The notes below the pieces were generated by a model. It worked only from the letters and a program-made list of their open reading frames with translations. It searched no databases and was not told the DNA's origin. This document shows, one piece after another, positions 1 through 8,552 of a stretch of 64,000 nt of DNA. Both the position numbers and the translations under genes were made by a program. This DNA comes from Prorocentrum cordatum (lineage: Eukaryota > Sar > Dinophyceae > Prorocentrales > Prorocentraceae): the NCBI GenBank assembly GCA_963575745.1, contig CAUYUJ010017779.1, forward strand, positions 62,001 through 126,000, in the 5' to 3' direction. Position 1 is the first letter of the stretch. The number at the start of each line of letters is the position of its first letter.

Positions 1-234
1 GCGTCTTCCTCCCTCCCCGACCGTGGATGTGCAGCAGCAGGACCCACTCCACAAATTCCAACTTTTCCAAACTTGGAAGCACAACCTCAACAAGCTACTG
101 CTTATCCAACAGAGTCCCGAATAAAGCAGAAGGAACGACTAAAACGGGACAAGGAAGCAGGCATCAAACCCCGCAAAATCAAGAAGGACATTGAGGCGGG
201 AGAAGACGACTGCGGGGACGATCTGAAGGGCTGA
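1..234 (+). pseudogene. Copia element: basic linker upstream of the pol domains (partial)
   Basis: Frame 1 is open from the window edge to a TGA at 232-234. The end of the product is rich in Lys, Arg and Glu (region 120-220) and closes with an acidic Asp/Glu stretch (GEDDCGDD). The same frame does not continue; the next domain is picked up in another frame after about 240. The left part is Pro/Gln-rich. Its role is unknown. In other dinoflagellate copia copies a similar charged linker lies between the gag side and the methyltransferase-like domain; I state that from memory of the family, not from anything computed here. Confidence 0.55.
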
Positions 235-369
235 GAGAACGTGACCAGCACCACTTATGTCGACTCCACTGATGACGACTTGGACGACGACAGCGACCAT
301 GCATTTGTAAGTATCCCAAGTACGTTACCGGCAACGGAGTCAAACGTATTCAGCATTATCCCCACGTTA

Positions 370-1100
370 TGCTACGGCAGACGAAAATGTGTGGACATGC
401 TGGAACTTTGTGGCGGCGAAGGTCACATCGGAACTAGCCTTCAGACGAGGATGCACATCAGGGGGCAACCTCGATCTACGGTGCAACGTTGATCTCGGCA
501 ACGAGTCTGTACAGAAGGCAGTACTACACTATTTGAAAACGTGTATAGTAATCTGTACAGTACTACAGCCGAGCTGCAGATCGACTGGACCCCCGTCCTA
601 CTTCAATGCCAAAGCAAATTACGAGACATGGTTGGCAAGCCATAAGGCATACCTGCCCCACATAAAATTATGCGGAACAGTTGCGACACTACAAGACGAC
701 AGACGCAGATATTTCATCAGGGAGCAACCTGCCGGCACACTGGTAGACGATATTGAACCCTGGAAAACACTGGCCAAACGCAAACACATGATCAGCATCC
801 ACATGGACCAGTGCATGACAGGGCTCAAAGACACAAGGCACGGCCATCAAGAAGCCGACCCAGATGTACGCCAACCACATTGGACTTTTTGCACTTTACC
901 ACACGTTCAAGTGTGACGGATCACACACACACGCAACTGTGTGCAACAAAGAGCTGGCGGCGGCGGCGCACTACACACGAACACTGCAGCGAGCCATAGT
1001 TGAAACAGTGGCTACCGCTAGACGCCGCCACCGTCAAGGTGTTCACACCGGAAACGGTTTCCACACCTACGTCGTCAACTGCAAGGGTTACGACCTGGAC
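370..1100 (+). pseudogene. Copia element: methyltransferase-like (Rossmann-type) domain, frameshifted
   Basis: Three overlapping open frames (241-492, 389-916 and 864-1454) together give one domain. It starts with a motif-I-like Glu-x-Cys-Gly-Gly-x-Gly (LELCGGEGHIG, about 400-430), followed by an acidic DLGN motif near 490-510. A Pro-Ser-Cys...Gly-Pro-Pro-Ser segment (about 570-600) sits where cytosine methyltransferases carry the PC motif IV. A Glu-Gln-Pro-Ala-Gly segment (about 723-738) sits where they carry motif VI (ENV/ENP). Later a Cys/His-rich stretch (CDGSHTHATVC, near 910-950) follows. Spacing and order suggest a DNA cytosine-methyltransferase-like fold, but the motifs are divergent and catalysis is not shown. 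Frame changes near 480 and 870 break it. Confidence 0.55.
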
Positions 1101-1593
1101 GACCCCACAATACCACGCACGTCAGATGGAGCCATAATACGCCCACCTGAGGCAGGCCTCGGATGTGAAGCTTGTGCCGACAAAAGGAATTCAGATGACC
1201 CTTGGCACGCGCGAAATCCGAAGACGTGCAGATGGCATGACAAGGATCCCGTATATTGGGAATGCAAGGCATGTCAGAAAGGATACAGTAGGAAACCCAA
1301 GTACAGCACAGTTTCATACCGAAGAAATGCAGATTTGCTATACCAAAACTCCTACCATATCCACAACCGGCGCCAGCACCGGCACCGGCACCAGCAGAAC
1401 CACCACAGCCACGTGCACCAGGCTCGGCGCCGGGAAGCTCTAGCGACCACCTGAGACAAGCAGGTGGACGCGGCGACGCACGAACTGGAAGCACCGTGGT
1501 GGGTTCCGACGGCCAGCAGAGAGTTGTTGGAGGGCGTGGACGTATGGAGACACCGGCTCCACCACCACCTCCACCCTCTCAGCCGGCAACGGC

Positions 1594-2371
1594 CCAACGG
1601 ACACCAGAGCTACCTGATTGGAGTCGCTTCGATGTACAGCTGAGCTTACAAGCACTGAGAAGCCCTGACCCCTATACTGTCAGAAAAAAGAGCTTCGTAA
1701 GCTACATCTGAGATGGTTTCACGCGAGTGAACCAAAAAATGCGACTTATACTCGGAAGGGTAGGCCTTGACACGGTACGTCTCAACCTGATAGAGGAAAT
1801 CGTTGACACGTGCAAGTCATGTCGGGACTGGGCCAGACCAGGCAATGCCAACATGAGCTCTGTGGCGCTTCCACTGAAGTTCAACGAAGAAGTAGAAGTG
1901 GACTTGCTCTTCTACAAGACCTACATCGTCCTACATATGGTGGACAGATGCATACGGTGGAGCGCAACTAAGGAAATTGCAAACAAAACTATGCACAAAG
2001 TGCTCAACGCCATAAGTGAAGCATGGTATTATCTCGTAGCACCGAAGGTACTCTACTCCGACGGAGAAGGAGCTTTGGCAAATAAGACGGCAACGTCCAT
2101 ATTGGCATAGATGGGCACTGAACTCAGGATTCGTGCTCGTGGCCAACATGCGACGACCGTGGAATCCCGCAGCGGACTCCTTAGACATACCATGCACCAC
2201 ATTGAGAGCGAGTTGAAGGAACGTGACATACCCATAGTATTTACCAGACTTCCTACGGAAGCAAAAATGTGTCATCAATGCTTTCACGTTCTACAACAGC
2301 GTATCACCATACAACGCTCTTTTGGGCAGCCAACCCGCATGTCTCCCGGACTTGCCTACGCTCGATTTTGA
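1594..2371 (+). pseudogene. Copia element: integrase (zinc finger and DDE core), broken
   Basis: An HHCC zinc-binding region begins in one frame (LRKLHLRWFH, about 1694-1723) and resumes in another after an A6 run near 1736, ending in CKSC (about 1812-1823). The catalytic core follows: first Asp in VEVDLLF (about 1890-1910), second Asp in LYSDGEGAL (about 2051-2080), and the Glu in TVESRSGLLRHT (about 2156-2190). All three acidic residues are therefore present. A TAG at 2108-2110 interrupts the core between the second Asp and the Glu. This domain inserts the element cDNA into the host genome in intact relatives; this copy is unlikely to be active. Confidence 0.85.
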
Positions 2372-2780
2372 AACTAAGACGGAAGCGTCCGACCACGCTA
2401 GAGAGCAACAAATTCGAGCGGTGAGCCTAGAAGCCATCACGCAGGCAACTGCGGTAGCCAAGACATTGCGAGCACTTGGCGACAAGACCAAAATACCTGG
2501 CGGTAGGCTGTACAACGTGGGAGATACAGTTGACTACGATCGCCCGACCGCTACCAAAGACGATTGGGGCGGCTGGAATGGACCATGTACCGTCATCAGA
2601 AATGACCCTGATCGTGCACAAGTAGTGATAAAAGGTACAGACAATAAAGAAATATTGGTCCATTACCCACATGTCCGACACACTTTGTTCATCGAGTGCC
2701 TGATGGTCAAGGAAATGGGATCGGATCACACTGCCCTGCGGACTGTGGTTGAGTTCATTGCCGGACTTCAAGCTTGACGG
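2322..2780 (+). pseudogene. Copia element: integrase C-terminal SH3-like domain
   Basis: One open frame (2322-2777) continues the pol protein. It begins with a helical charged stretch (SDHAREQQIRAVSLEA, about 2389-2440). A barrel-like block follows: GGRLYNVGDTVDY (about 2500-2537), then GGWNGPCTVI (about 2569-2598) and an alternating hydrophobic segment ending near 2700. The motif pattern of glycine-Val-Gly-Asp then GW-x-GP is what I associate with the DNA-binding C-terminal domain that follows copia integrase cores in dinoflagellates. It ends at a TGA at 2775-2777, and the next block is in another frame. Confidence 0.6.
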
Positions 2781-2786
2781 GCCTCG

Positions 2787-3361
2787 ATGATGTTTGGATT
2801 CGCACCAACTCAGCGAGGCAACTTGCAGCTCACAACCGCAAGCCACATGAACCCAAAGGTCCACCTGGCTCTACAGTTCCTCAGTAGGAACTACTTCAGA
2901 CTAGAGAACGTCATAGCAGTACGGTTGGCTAAGAGTGTGGACAAGCTTCCAGCATGCGCTCCGGCAACGGGCTCCACACTCATCTACTACGACAACGATG
3001 TCACACCAGCGTTCCACTACTACGAGTCGACTGGAACAGCCATTGATGTGCACAGAGTCACTGGCAGCAGCCATGCACGCATCATTCAGTGCCTCACGTC
3101 CACCAAGATCGGAGGCTTTGTCAACCTCGGACTCAGCAGGCGACTGCACCACCACTGGACGCAGAGGAGGACCGCCCAACGGGCGGCCGCCTACCGACCA
3201 TCTCGGAGGAGACGGAGGCAGACTTAGATGCGTACATGCTCGAGGAATGGTATCAGGAACCCACCCAATATACAACAACATACGAATATACCATATCTAT
3301 CGAGAGTTTGACAACTGGTTCAGATGACAATGGCAGACACCGTGCTAGTTGCCACTGTTGA
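2787..3361 (+). pseudogene. Copia element: conserved linker between integrase and RT
   Basis: Two overlapping open frames (2787-3227 and 3089-3361) lie between the integrase and RT. The first has a well-composed globular stretch (start MMFGFAPTQRGNLQL, then KLPACAPATGST). The second is acidic and Tyr-rich (LDAYMLEEWYQEP). No catalytic motif was recognised. The position and overall composition match the equivalent linker of related dinoflagellate copia copies. The frame change lies between 3089 and 3227. Confidence 0.5.
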
Positions 3362-3507
3362 TCCTGATGAGTGTGCCGACATGTCCTCAGCTGGCGACTG
3401 CTATGAGGACTTTGCGGTAACTTTTAACTACTCAAGAGGTCGACGAGGACTACACGGTTGACAGCGATGACAACGGACAATACGTCGAGCTCTGCTTTAC
3501 CGCAGAC

Positions 3508-4808
3508 ATGGCCAAATTTGTTCTGTCAGAACAACACTTGGAGCACATGGAATACAGTAAGGTGGCGACGCCCAACATCGCAACGATGAGGGTGTACGTC
3601 AGCGCCGCCTCGAAGAGGGCCGCGGTCGTCAAGGAGGACGACATCATGACGAAGGCGGAGATCCAAGCGAACCCCGCGAAGGTCTCCAAGGCACTGTACA
3701 CGGAGCTCAAGATATGGCTTGACAACAATTTCTTCAATATGCAGCTACTCAGTCAGGCAAAGAATGTCATGACCTCCAGATACGCGTACAAGTGGAAGTA
3801 TGTCAAGAACAAAGATACTGGCGTCATGGAAAAAGACGATACGGCTCCGACTGGTACTCCGTGGCTTCATGGATCTCGACACAGTCGAGGCGTTCTCCGG
3901 AACGGCCAGGCGTGGCAACCAACGCCTCCTCGCCAGCGTGGCAGCATGCAACAAGGCATGGATTATTGCCTCTCTGGACATTGATAAGGCCTTCCTGAAA
4001 GGCCTTACATACCGTGAGCTGGCGACAGCTACAGGCGAGGAGGAACGGAATGTATGCTTCACGCTACCTCCAGGCTCTGCAGCTGTGCTCAGAAGCCTTC
4101 CCGGGTTTGGCTCCTACGACGAGTCCAAGCACTGCTTGCAGTGCCTCAAGCCAGGTACCGGGACCAAGGATGCGCCACGGGTTGTTTCCCTGAAGCTCAG
4201 GCGCGCCACGAGGGGAATGGGGCTCCAGGGTACATCTTACGACGAGGAGTTCGAGATGAGCCCCAACCTCCTCGCAGCCAAGCACGTTGACGACATCAAC
4301 ATGACTGGCGCCGATGCAGGTGTAGATTCGTACGTCAAGTGCGTTGAATCCACCTTTGGTTCCTTTAAGCTGAACAAGCACACGTACACCAACTGTGCTG
4401 TTCGCTACGCCAAGTCATCAGACGGCGACGTCTCGATGGATCAGGACGACTACATCAAGCAACTGCGTTCCATCCACCACGTCGACCTTACCGGATCTGT
4501 TGGCGAGGAGAGCCTCCAAACCGGTGGCTGACATATTCGTCAGCCTCCGCGGTGCGCTATCCTACGCCCTCATCACACAGATCTGGCTGATGGTGGATGT
4601 TGTGTCGCTTCAACGGATTCAGGAACCTACGTACCTTCAGGTGAGGCGTCTGAATGCCATAGTCAGGAAGCTACAGACCTGCCCCAAGAAGATAGTGTAC
4701 CCAGCTATGACACCAACGGGCGAGGTCGATATTCATAGCGACTCTGGCTATCGGAGATTAACCGGCGACGAAGACGACGAGACCAGGTTACGGCATCCCA
4801 TGCTGTAA
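3508..4808 (+). pseudogene. Copia element: reverse transcriptase (RVT_2 type), frameshifted
   Basis: The finger region (ELKIWLDNNFFNMQ and TSRYAYKWKYV, 3700-3810) is in frame 1. After an A5 run near 3831 the frame switches and continues IRLRLVLRGFMD, SGTARRGNQRLLASVAACN and the catalytic SLDIDKAFLKGL (about 3974-4005). KPGTGTKDAPR follows (about 4149-4180), then the active-site KHVDDINM (about 4280-4305), in which VDD is the equivalent of copia YVDD. Another frame change near 4500-4520 leads to VSLRGALSYALIT and ends at 4808. Catalytic Asp residues are preserved although the frame is not. The gene copies element RNA into DNA in intact relatives. Confidence 0.9.
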
Positions 4809-4848
4809 CGTTCTTCGCTGGGGACGCTCATTACGCGGCGACGCGTCT

Positions 4849-5358
4849 GTCATCCACTTGGTAGACGCGCACTGTAAGTCTCATCGACTACAGGTGCGCT
4901 CCAGCTACTCAGCGGAGACGCTTGCGGCAGCTCACATCCTCGAGGACAGCTACAAGACGATCGTCACCCTGCACGAGCTCAGCGCCGGACCAATGACACC
5001 GACCCAGCTCAAGGACGTGATGGGGTCGGGCGGCTTATGCATCGAGGTATCCTTGACCATTGATGCGGAGTCGGTCTTCAAGTCCCTTACAAGCAAGGAC
5101 CTGAAGACCCCGACCGAGAATACTTTGCTCGGCCATATCAGCTGGATACGGCAAATGATGAGCAAAGGCATTGTCCATTGCGTGCAGTGGTGCGACACCC
5201 GCGATATGACTGCCGACGGCCATACCAAGGGAAGCATCGACAGAGATGGGACCCTGAAGGCTATGGCTGGCCGCCAGACTTTCGAACACGAAGTCAAACG
5301 GTACGTACCGCACCGTGAGGAATCCCAGATTCCGACAAAACGCTGGAGTTCGGGTTAG
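4849..5358 (+). pseudogene. Copia element: RNase H domain
   Basis: After a frame change near 4800 the pol product resumes. The preceding block carries EVDIHSDSGYRR (about 4723-4758), the first RNase H Asp. This block gives SSYSAETLAAAH with the Glu (about 4900-4935), LTIDAESVFKSLTS with the next Asp (about 5054-5095) and WCDTRDMTADGHTKG (about 5189-5232), the copia end motif in which ADGHTKG replaces the usual ADxLTKP. It closes at TAG 5356-5358. The catalytic acidic residues are visible. The domain removes RNA from the RNA-DNA hybrid in intact elements. Confidence 0.85.
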
Positions 5359-5780
5359 CGCCCCTCTCAAACTTTAAAGCAGGTGGCGCTACCTCATTTT
5401 CCTCAGGTGCTCTCAGCCGGCTGCGGCCTGTTCTCGGCCGGCGTCGGCCTGAATGGGCTACGCAGCTCGGAGGGCGACGTCAAAGACGTTCGTCTTCCTC
5501 CCTCCCCGACTTGGAGGGAAGGGTAACGGCGTCGAATACCGATGCCGTTTGGCCCAAGCTGCGCAGCTCCATCATATGCTTGCAGTTCACCGAACTGTAT
5601 TATTCGTAGAGAGAAAAGAGATGGTAGCTCCCCAGCTACCATCCTCCTCTTCGCCCCCTCTTACCATTACTCCTCATTCATATGTTTCTCGCCTTGGCGT
5701 CTACTTCCGACTGAGGTTCCGAGCCTCAGCCTCAGAAGGGCCTAACACGGCCAAGCTTCGCTCCAGGTCAACTCCTGGAG
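5359..5780. other. 3' flank of the copia element, no gene seen
   Basis: This stretch follows the RNase H stop and may hold the element 3' untranslated region and LTR. A 5-prime partner for an LTR cannot be seen. A short run near 5490-5510 resembles bases 2-20 of the window, but the match is only about 19 bases of C/T-rich sequence and is not evidence of an LTR pair. A small inverted repeat (GATGGTAGCT / AGCTACCATC, 5621-5644) is present. Confidence 0.4.
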
Positions 5781-5782
5781 GC

Positions 5783-5785
5783 TTG

Positions 5786-5822
<37 letters not shown>

Positions 5823-5850
5823 TCCTCCTCCTCTTCCTCCTCCTCCTCCC
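5783..5850. repeat. CTG then CTC trinucleotide microsatellite
   Basis: About ten CTG units run directly into CTC/TTC units. Confidence 0.9.
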
Positions 5851-6305
5851 ACCCCCTTGGATCTTGAGTGACGTTCTTTGCCAATCGATGCGATCCGCCT
5901 TTGCTGCGCAATGGCCTCTTGTGGGCACAGTAGCAGCACGGCGGCGATCATATCGCATTTTCTCTTAGGTCTCACGCTTTATTGCGTTGCTACCGCGTTC
6001 GCTCGTGTCACTGTGCTGCTATTGGGTCACAGGGCCCGCTGTGTTGCTACTGGGTCGGGGAAACTCACCTGGCAAATCCTCGTCGCAGTCCCCTGTGTTG
6101 CTACTGGCCCGAGGGCACTTCCCGACTGCAATTTCTCTTGATCCTGCTACTCTTCCTCATCTTCCTCATCTTCCTCCCACCCTGGGGCTCTCGAGTGACG
6201 TTCGTTGCCAATCGATGCGTTTCGCCTTCGTTGCGAAGCTGTTTCTTTTTGGACCCAGTAGCAACACGGTGGTGGTCATATCGAATTTTCATTGCTGCGT
6301 TGCTA
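5831..6305. repeat. Direct duplication of a segment of about 155 bp, copies at 5831-5991 and 6150-6305
   Basis: Both copies start in CTTCCTC-type repeats and then share CTCCCACCC, GAGTGACGTTC, TTGCCAATCGATGCG, a stretch with AGTAGCA(G/A)CACGG, and ATATCG(C/A)ATTTTC. They end in TTGC(T)GCGTTGCTACC. They differ by scattered substitutions, so the duplication is not recent. The second copy leads directly into the 33-bp minisatellite. Confidence 0.8.
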
Positions 6306-6545
6306 CCGTGTCGGATTCTACTGCTGTGTTGCTACCAGGTCGGATTCAACACTGCTGCGTTGCTATTGGGTCGGATTCAACATTGCTGCGTTGCTACTGG
6401 GTCGTATTCAACACTGCTGTGTTGCTACTGGGCCGGATTATATTATTGTGTTGCTACTGGGTCGCATTCAACGCTGCTGTGTTGCTACCTGGTCGGATTA
6501 TACTGTTGTGTTGCTACTGGTCAGATTCTACTGTGCTGTGTTGAT
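6290..6545. repeat. Minisatellite, unit about 32-33 bp, about eight copies
   Basis: The unit core is TGTTGCTACTGGGTCGGATT followed by a variable T/A/C segment (CAACACTGC type). Isolated degenerate cores also occur upstream at 5980-6120 (GTTGCTAC/GTGTTGCTACTGG). Open frames across it (translating as repeated CCYWVGFN-like runs) are artefacts of the repeat. Confidence 0.85.
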
Positions 6546-6825
6546 CGTTTGTAGAAAAGCTCTGTGGTGGAGGAGGTGGAAAGGGTGGGTGGAGGAAAAG
6601 CAATGATATCATGCGGGGCATAACACTGGCAATATAGAATGGGGCATTCGTGCGAAAATGCTATGCACACACATGTTGCAACCGGTTATATGAGCAACGC
6701 AAATACCAATGAAATGGACGTTGGAAAACTAAGCTTAATCCTTAAACATATGCTTGAAAAAAAAACAAGCTTCAAAACCCATGATAAACCCTAACCTTGA
6801 AATGCAAGCATCCGGGACCATAGGG
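6546..6825. other. Spacer, no gene seen
   Basis: Less GC-rich than its surroundings, with no open frame of coding character and no repeat above background. Confidence 0.4.
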
Positions 6826-7060
6826 TAGTCCTGAGGCCAATCCGGGTCGTTCGGGCATAGTCCTGAGGCCAATCCGGGTCGTTCGGGCATAGTCCTGAGG
6901 CTGATCCGGGTCGTATAGTCCTGAGACCAATCCGGGTCGTTCGGGCATAGTCCTGAGGCTAATCCGGGTCGTTCGGGCGTAGTCCTGGGGCCAATCCGGA
7001 TCGTTCGGGCGTAGTCCTGAAGCTATTCCGGGTCGTTCGGGCAAAGTCCTGAGGCCAATC
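6826..7060. repeat. 32-bp minisatellite, block 1 (about seven to eight units)
   Basis: The unit reads ATAGTCCTGAGGCCAATCCG plus GGTCGTTCGGGC, exactly 32 bp in most copies. One unit lacks its GTTCGGGC part (near 6910). Because 32 is not a multiple of three, all frames cycle with a 96-bp period, which makes long minus-strand open frames rich in Arg, Pro and Asp. They are artefacts. Confidence 0.92.
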
Positions 7061-7414
7061 TGGCGAGCGGGCGAGCGCGCAGGCTAGGCCGCCGCAGCCG
7101 CGCGCGGCCGCAGGCTTGGCCGCCGTGACAGCAGGTCCGCTCGCTCGCTTGCTCGAGCGGGCGATCCTGGTCCGCTCACTGGCTGTTCGAGCGGGCGCCC
7201 CCAAGCCAGGCCGCCGCAGACGCACGCGGGCGCAGGCATGGCCGCTGCGACCGCGCTCGCTCGCTAGCTCGCTCGCGCGAGCGTGCGAGCGGGCGAGCCC
7301 CCAGGCTAGGCCGCCGCAGCCGCGCGCGGCCGCAGGCTTGGCCGCAGTGACGGCAAGGTTGGCCGCCGCGGCTGCAGGTCCGCTCGCTTGCTCGCTCGCT
7401 CGCTCGAGCGGGTG
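7058..7414. repeat. GC-rich spacer between the 32-bp blocks, itself a direct duplication
   Basis: Segments 7063-7160 and 7286-7412 share GCGAGCGGGCGAG, CAGGCTAGGCCGCCGCAGCC, GCGCGCGGCCGCAGGCTTGG and a terminal GCAGGTCCGCTCGCT(T)GCTCG run. The second carries an extra GCTCGCTCG expansion and an insertion. Short GCTCGCTCG tandem runs occur between them. Confidence 0.75.
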
Positions 7415-7632
7415 CTCGGGTCGTTCGGGCATAGTCCTGAGGCCAATCCGGGTCGTTCGGGCAGAGTCCTGAGGCCAATCCGGGTTGTTCGGGCATAGTC
7501 CTGAGGCCAATCCGGGTCGTTCGGGCATAGTCTTGAGGCCAATCCGGGTCGTTCGGGCATAGTCCTGAGGCGAATCCGGGTCGTTCGGGCATAGTCCTGA
7601 GGCCAATCTGGGTCGTTCGGGCATAGTCTTGT
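7415..7632. repeat. 32-bp minisatellite, block 2 (about six to seven units)
   Basis: Same unit and orientation as the block at 6826-7060. It starts inside a unit (GGTCGTTCGGGC) and ends with ATAGTCTTG, so the spacer appears to have been inserted into, or duplicated within, one original array. Confidence 0.9.
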
Positions 7633-8224
7633 GATGGAAGGCGCTTGCTAAAGGCCTCACATCAGTGAATGCATTCATGTATGGCTGTAATAACTTAAAA
7701 GTACGTTCGAGGATTTTGTCAAATCTGCGCGCCCGCGGTCGGTTCGCCCCGAGCAGAGTAGGTCAGCCGCAAGGGTTGTCATGATGGACGAGCGGATCGA
7801 TCATGCGTTTGGCGCGCGCGTGCTCTCCCGTGTCGCGTGGGGCAGCGGGCTTGCCCGCAGTGATGGCATTAGCCATGTGGCAATGGCAGTGGCTATATGT
7901 TAATTACATAAATCTCCGCCCCCCCCCCTCCTCGCCCCCCTCCCCCACCGCGCCGTGCCGCCCCGAACCCCGCGCCTTTCTTCTCGTCCCTCATCGTCCG
8001 CGTGCTCTCTTTGAGCTCACAGTTTTAAAACTCATATGTTGTTTTATGATGTGGTTGGCCTGGTATTCGTGCACTCTTCGAATTAATCCTCGGGGTCATT
8101 CCTCTTTCCCGCTCGCCCCTCCTGTCCACTGTGTTTCTCCGCGTGCCCCCGCAGTTATCCGCGCGCCCGCTCGCTGCCTTCGCCCCCCGTCGTCGCCTCG
8201 AACCCTCGCCCGCCCAGCTTTCTC
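7633..8224. other. Spacer upstream of gene 1, no gene seen
   Basis: Contains a C-rich run (7919-7950) and Pro/Arg-coding frames of no coding character. A promoter cannot be called. Dinoflagellate genes usually lack a clear TATA box, and none is evident here. Confidence 0.35.
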
Positions 8225-8440
8225 GGAAGGAGGGCGGGGGGGGGGAGGGGGGGGGGGAGAAGGAGCAGGGGGAGGAGGAGGGGAAGGGGGAGGAAGAGGA
8301 GGAGGAGGAGGAGGAGGGAGGAGGAGGAGGAGGAGGAGGAGGAGGATGGGGGGGAGGAGGAGGAGGAGGAGGAGGAGGGGAGGGGCGGGAAGGAGAGGGG
8401 GGGAGGGTTTTGCATGGGCGGCGGATGGAGGGGGAATAGG
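8225..8440. repeat. GGA/GGGGA purine-rich repeat upstream of gene 1
   Basis: Almost pure G and A on the + strand, mainly GGA units with G runs of up to ten. It ends about 110 bp before the gene 1 start codon. Poly-Gly/Glu and poly-Pro/Ser frames here are artefacts. Confidence 0.9.
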
Positions 8441-8552
8441 AGGAGGGGGGGGAGAAACGTGAGGGGGAGGGGGTGCCCCTCCCGCCCCCTCGCGCCGCCA
8501 CTGCGGCCGAGGGCCGCGCCCCCGGCCCGCGGCGCCCGCCGCGCCCGCCGCC

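Larger units (their letters stand above)
1..5358 (+). mobile_element. Degenerate Ty1/copia LTR retrotransposon, internal region, cut at left edge
   Basis: Read left to right in three alternating + frames, this stretch encodes the copia order integrase, reverse transcriptase, RNase H, preceded by a basic region and a methyltransferase-like domain. The first frame is already open at base 1, so the element starts before the window. I count at least six frame changes and an in-frame stop (2108-2110), so the copy cannot make an intact polyprotein. Two frame changes fall in short A runs (about 1736 and 3831). No LTR could be paired inside the window. It is the only recognisable transposase or polymerase-bearing element here. 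Copia order (INT before RT) separates it from gypsy elements. Family assignment is firm; the exact lineage is from general familiarity with dinoflagellate copia elements. Confidence 0.9.

Noticed and set aside
1-5511. Possible LTR pair from the similarity of bases 2-20 and about 5490-5510
   Set aside because: Only about 19 C/T-rich bases match, and the first copy lies inside an open coding frame of the element.
6772-7678. Long minus-strand open frames rich in Arg, Pro, Asp (up to 239 codons) and a CRISPR-like look
   Set aside because: They are created by a 32-bp tandem repeat whose length is not a multiple of three. Units are contiguous with no unique spacers, so this is a minisatellite.
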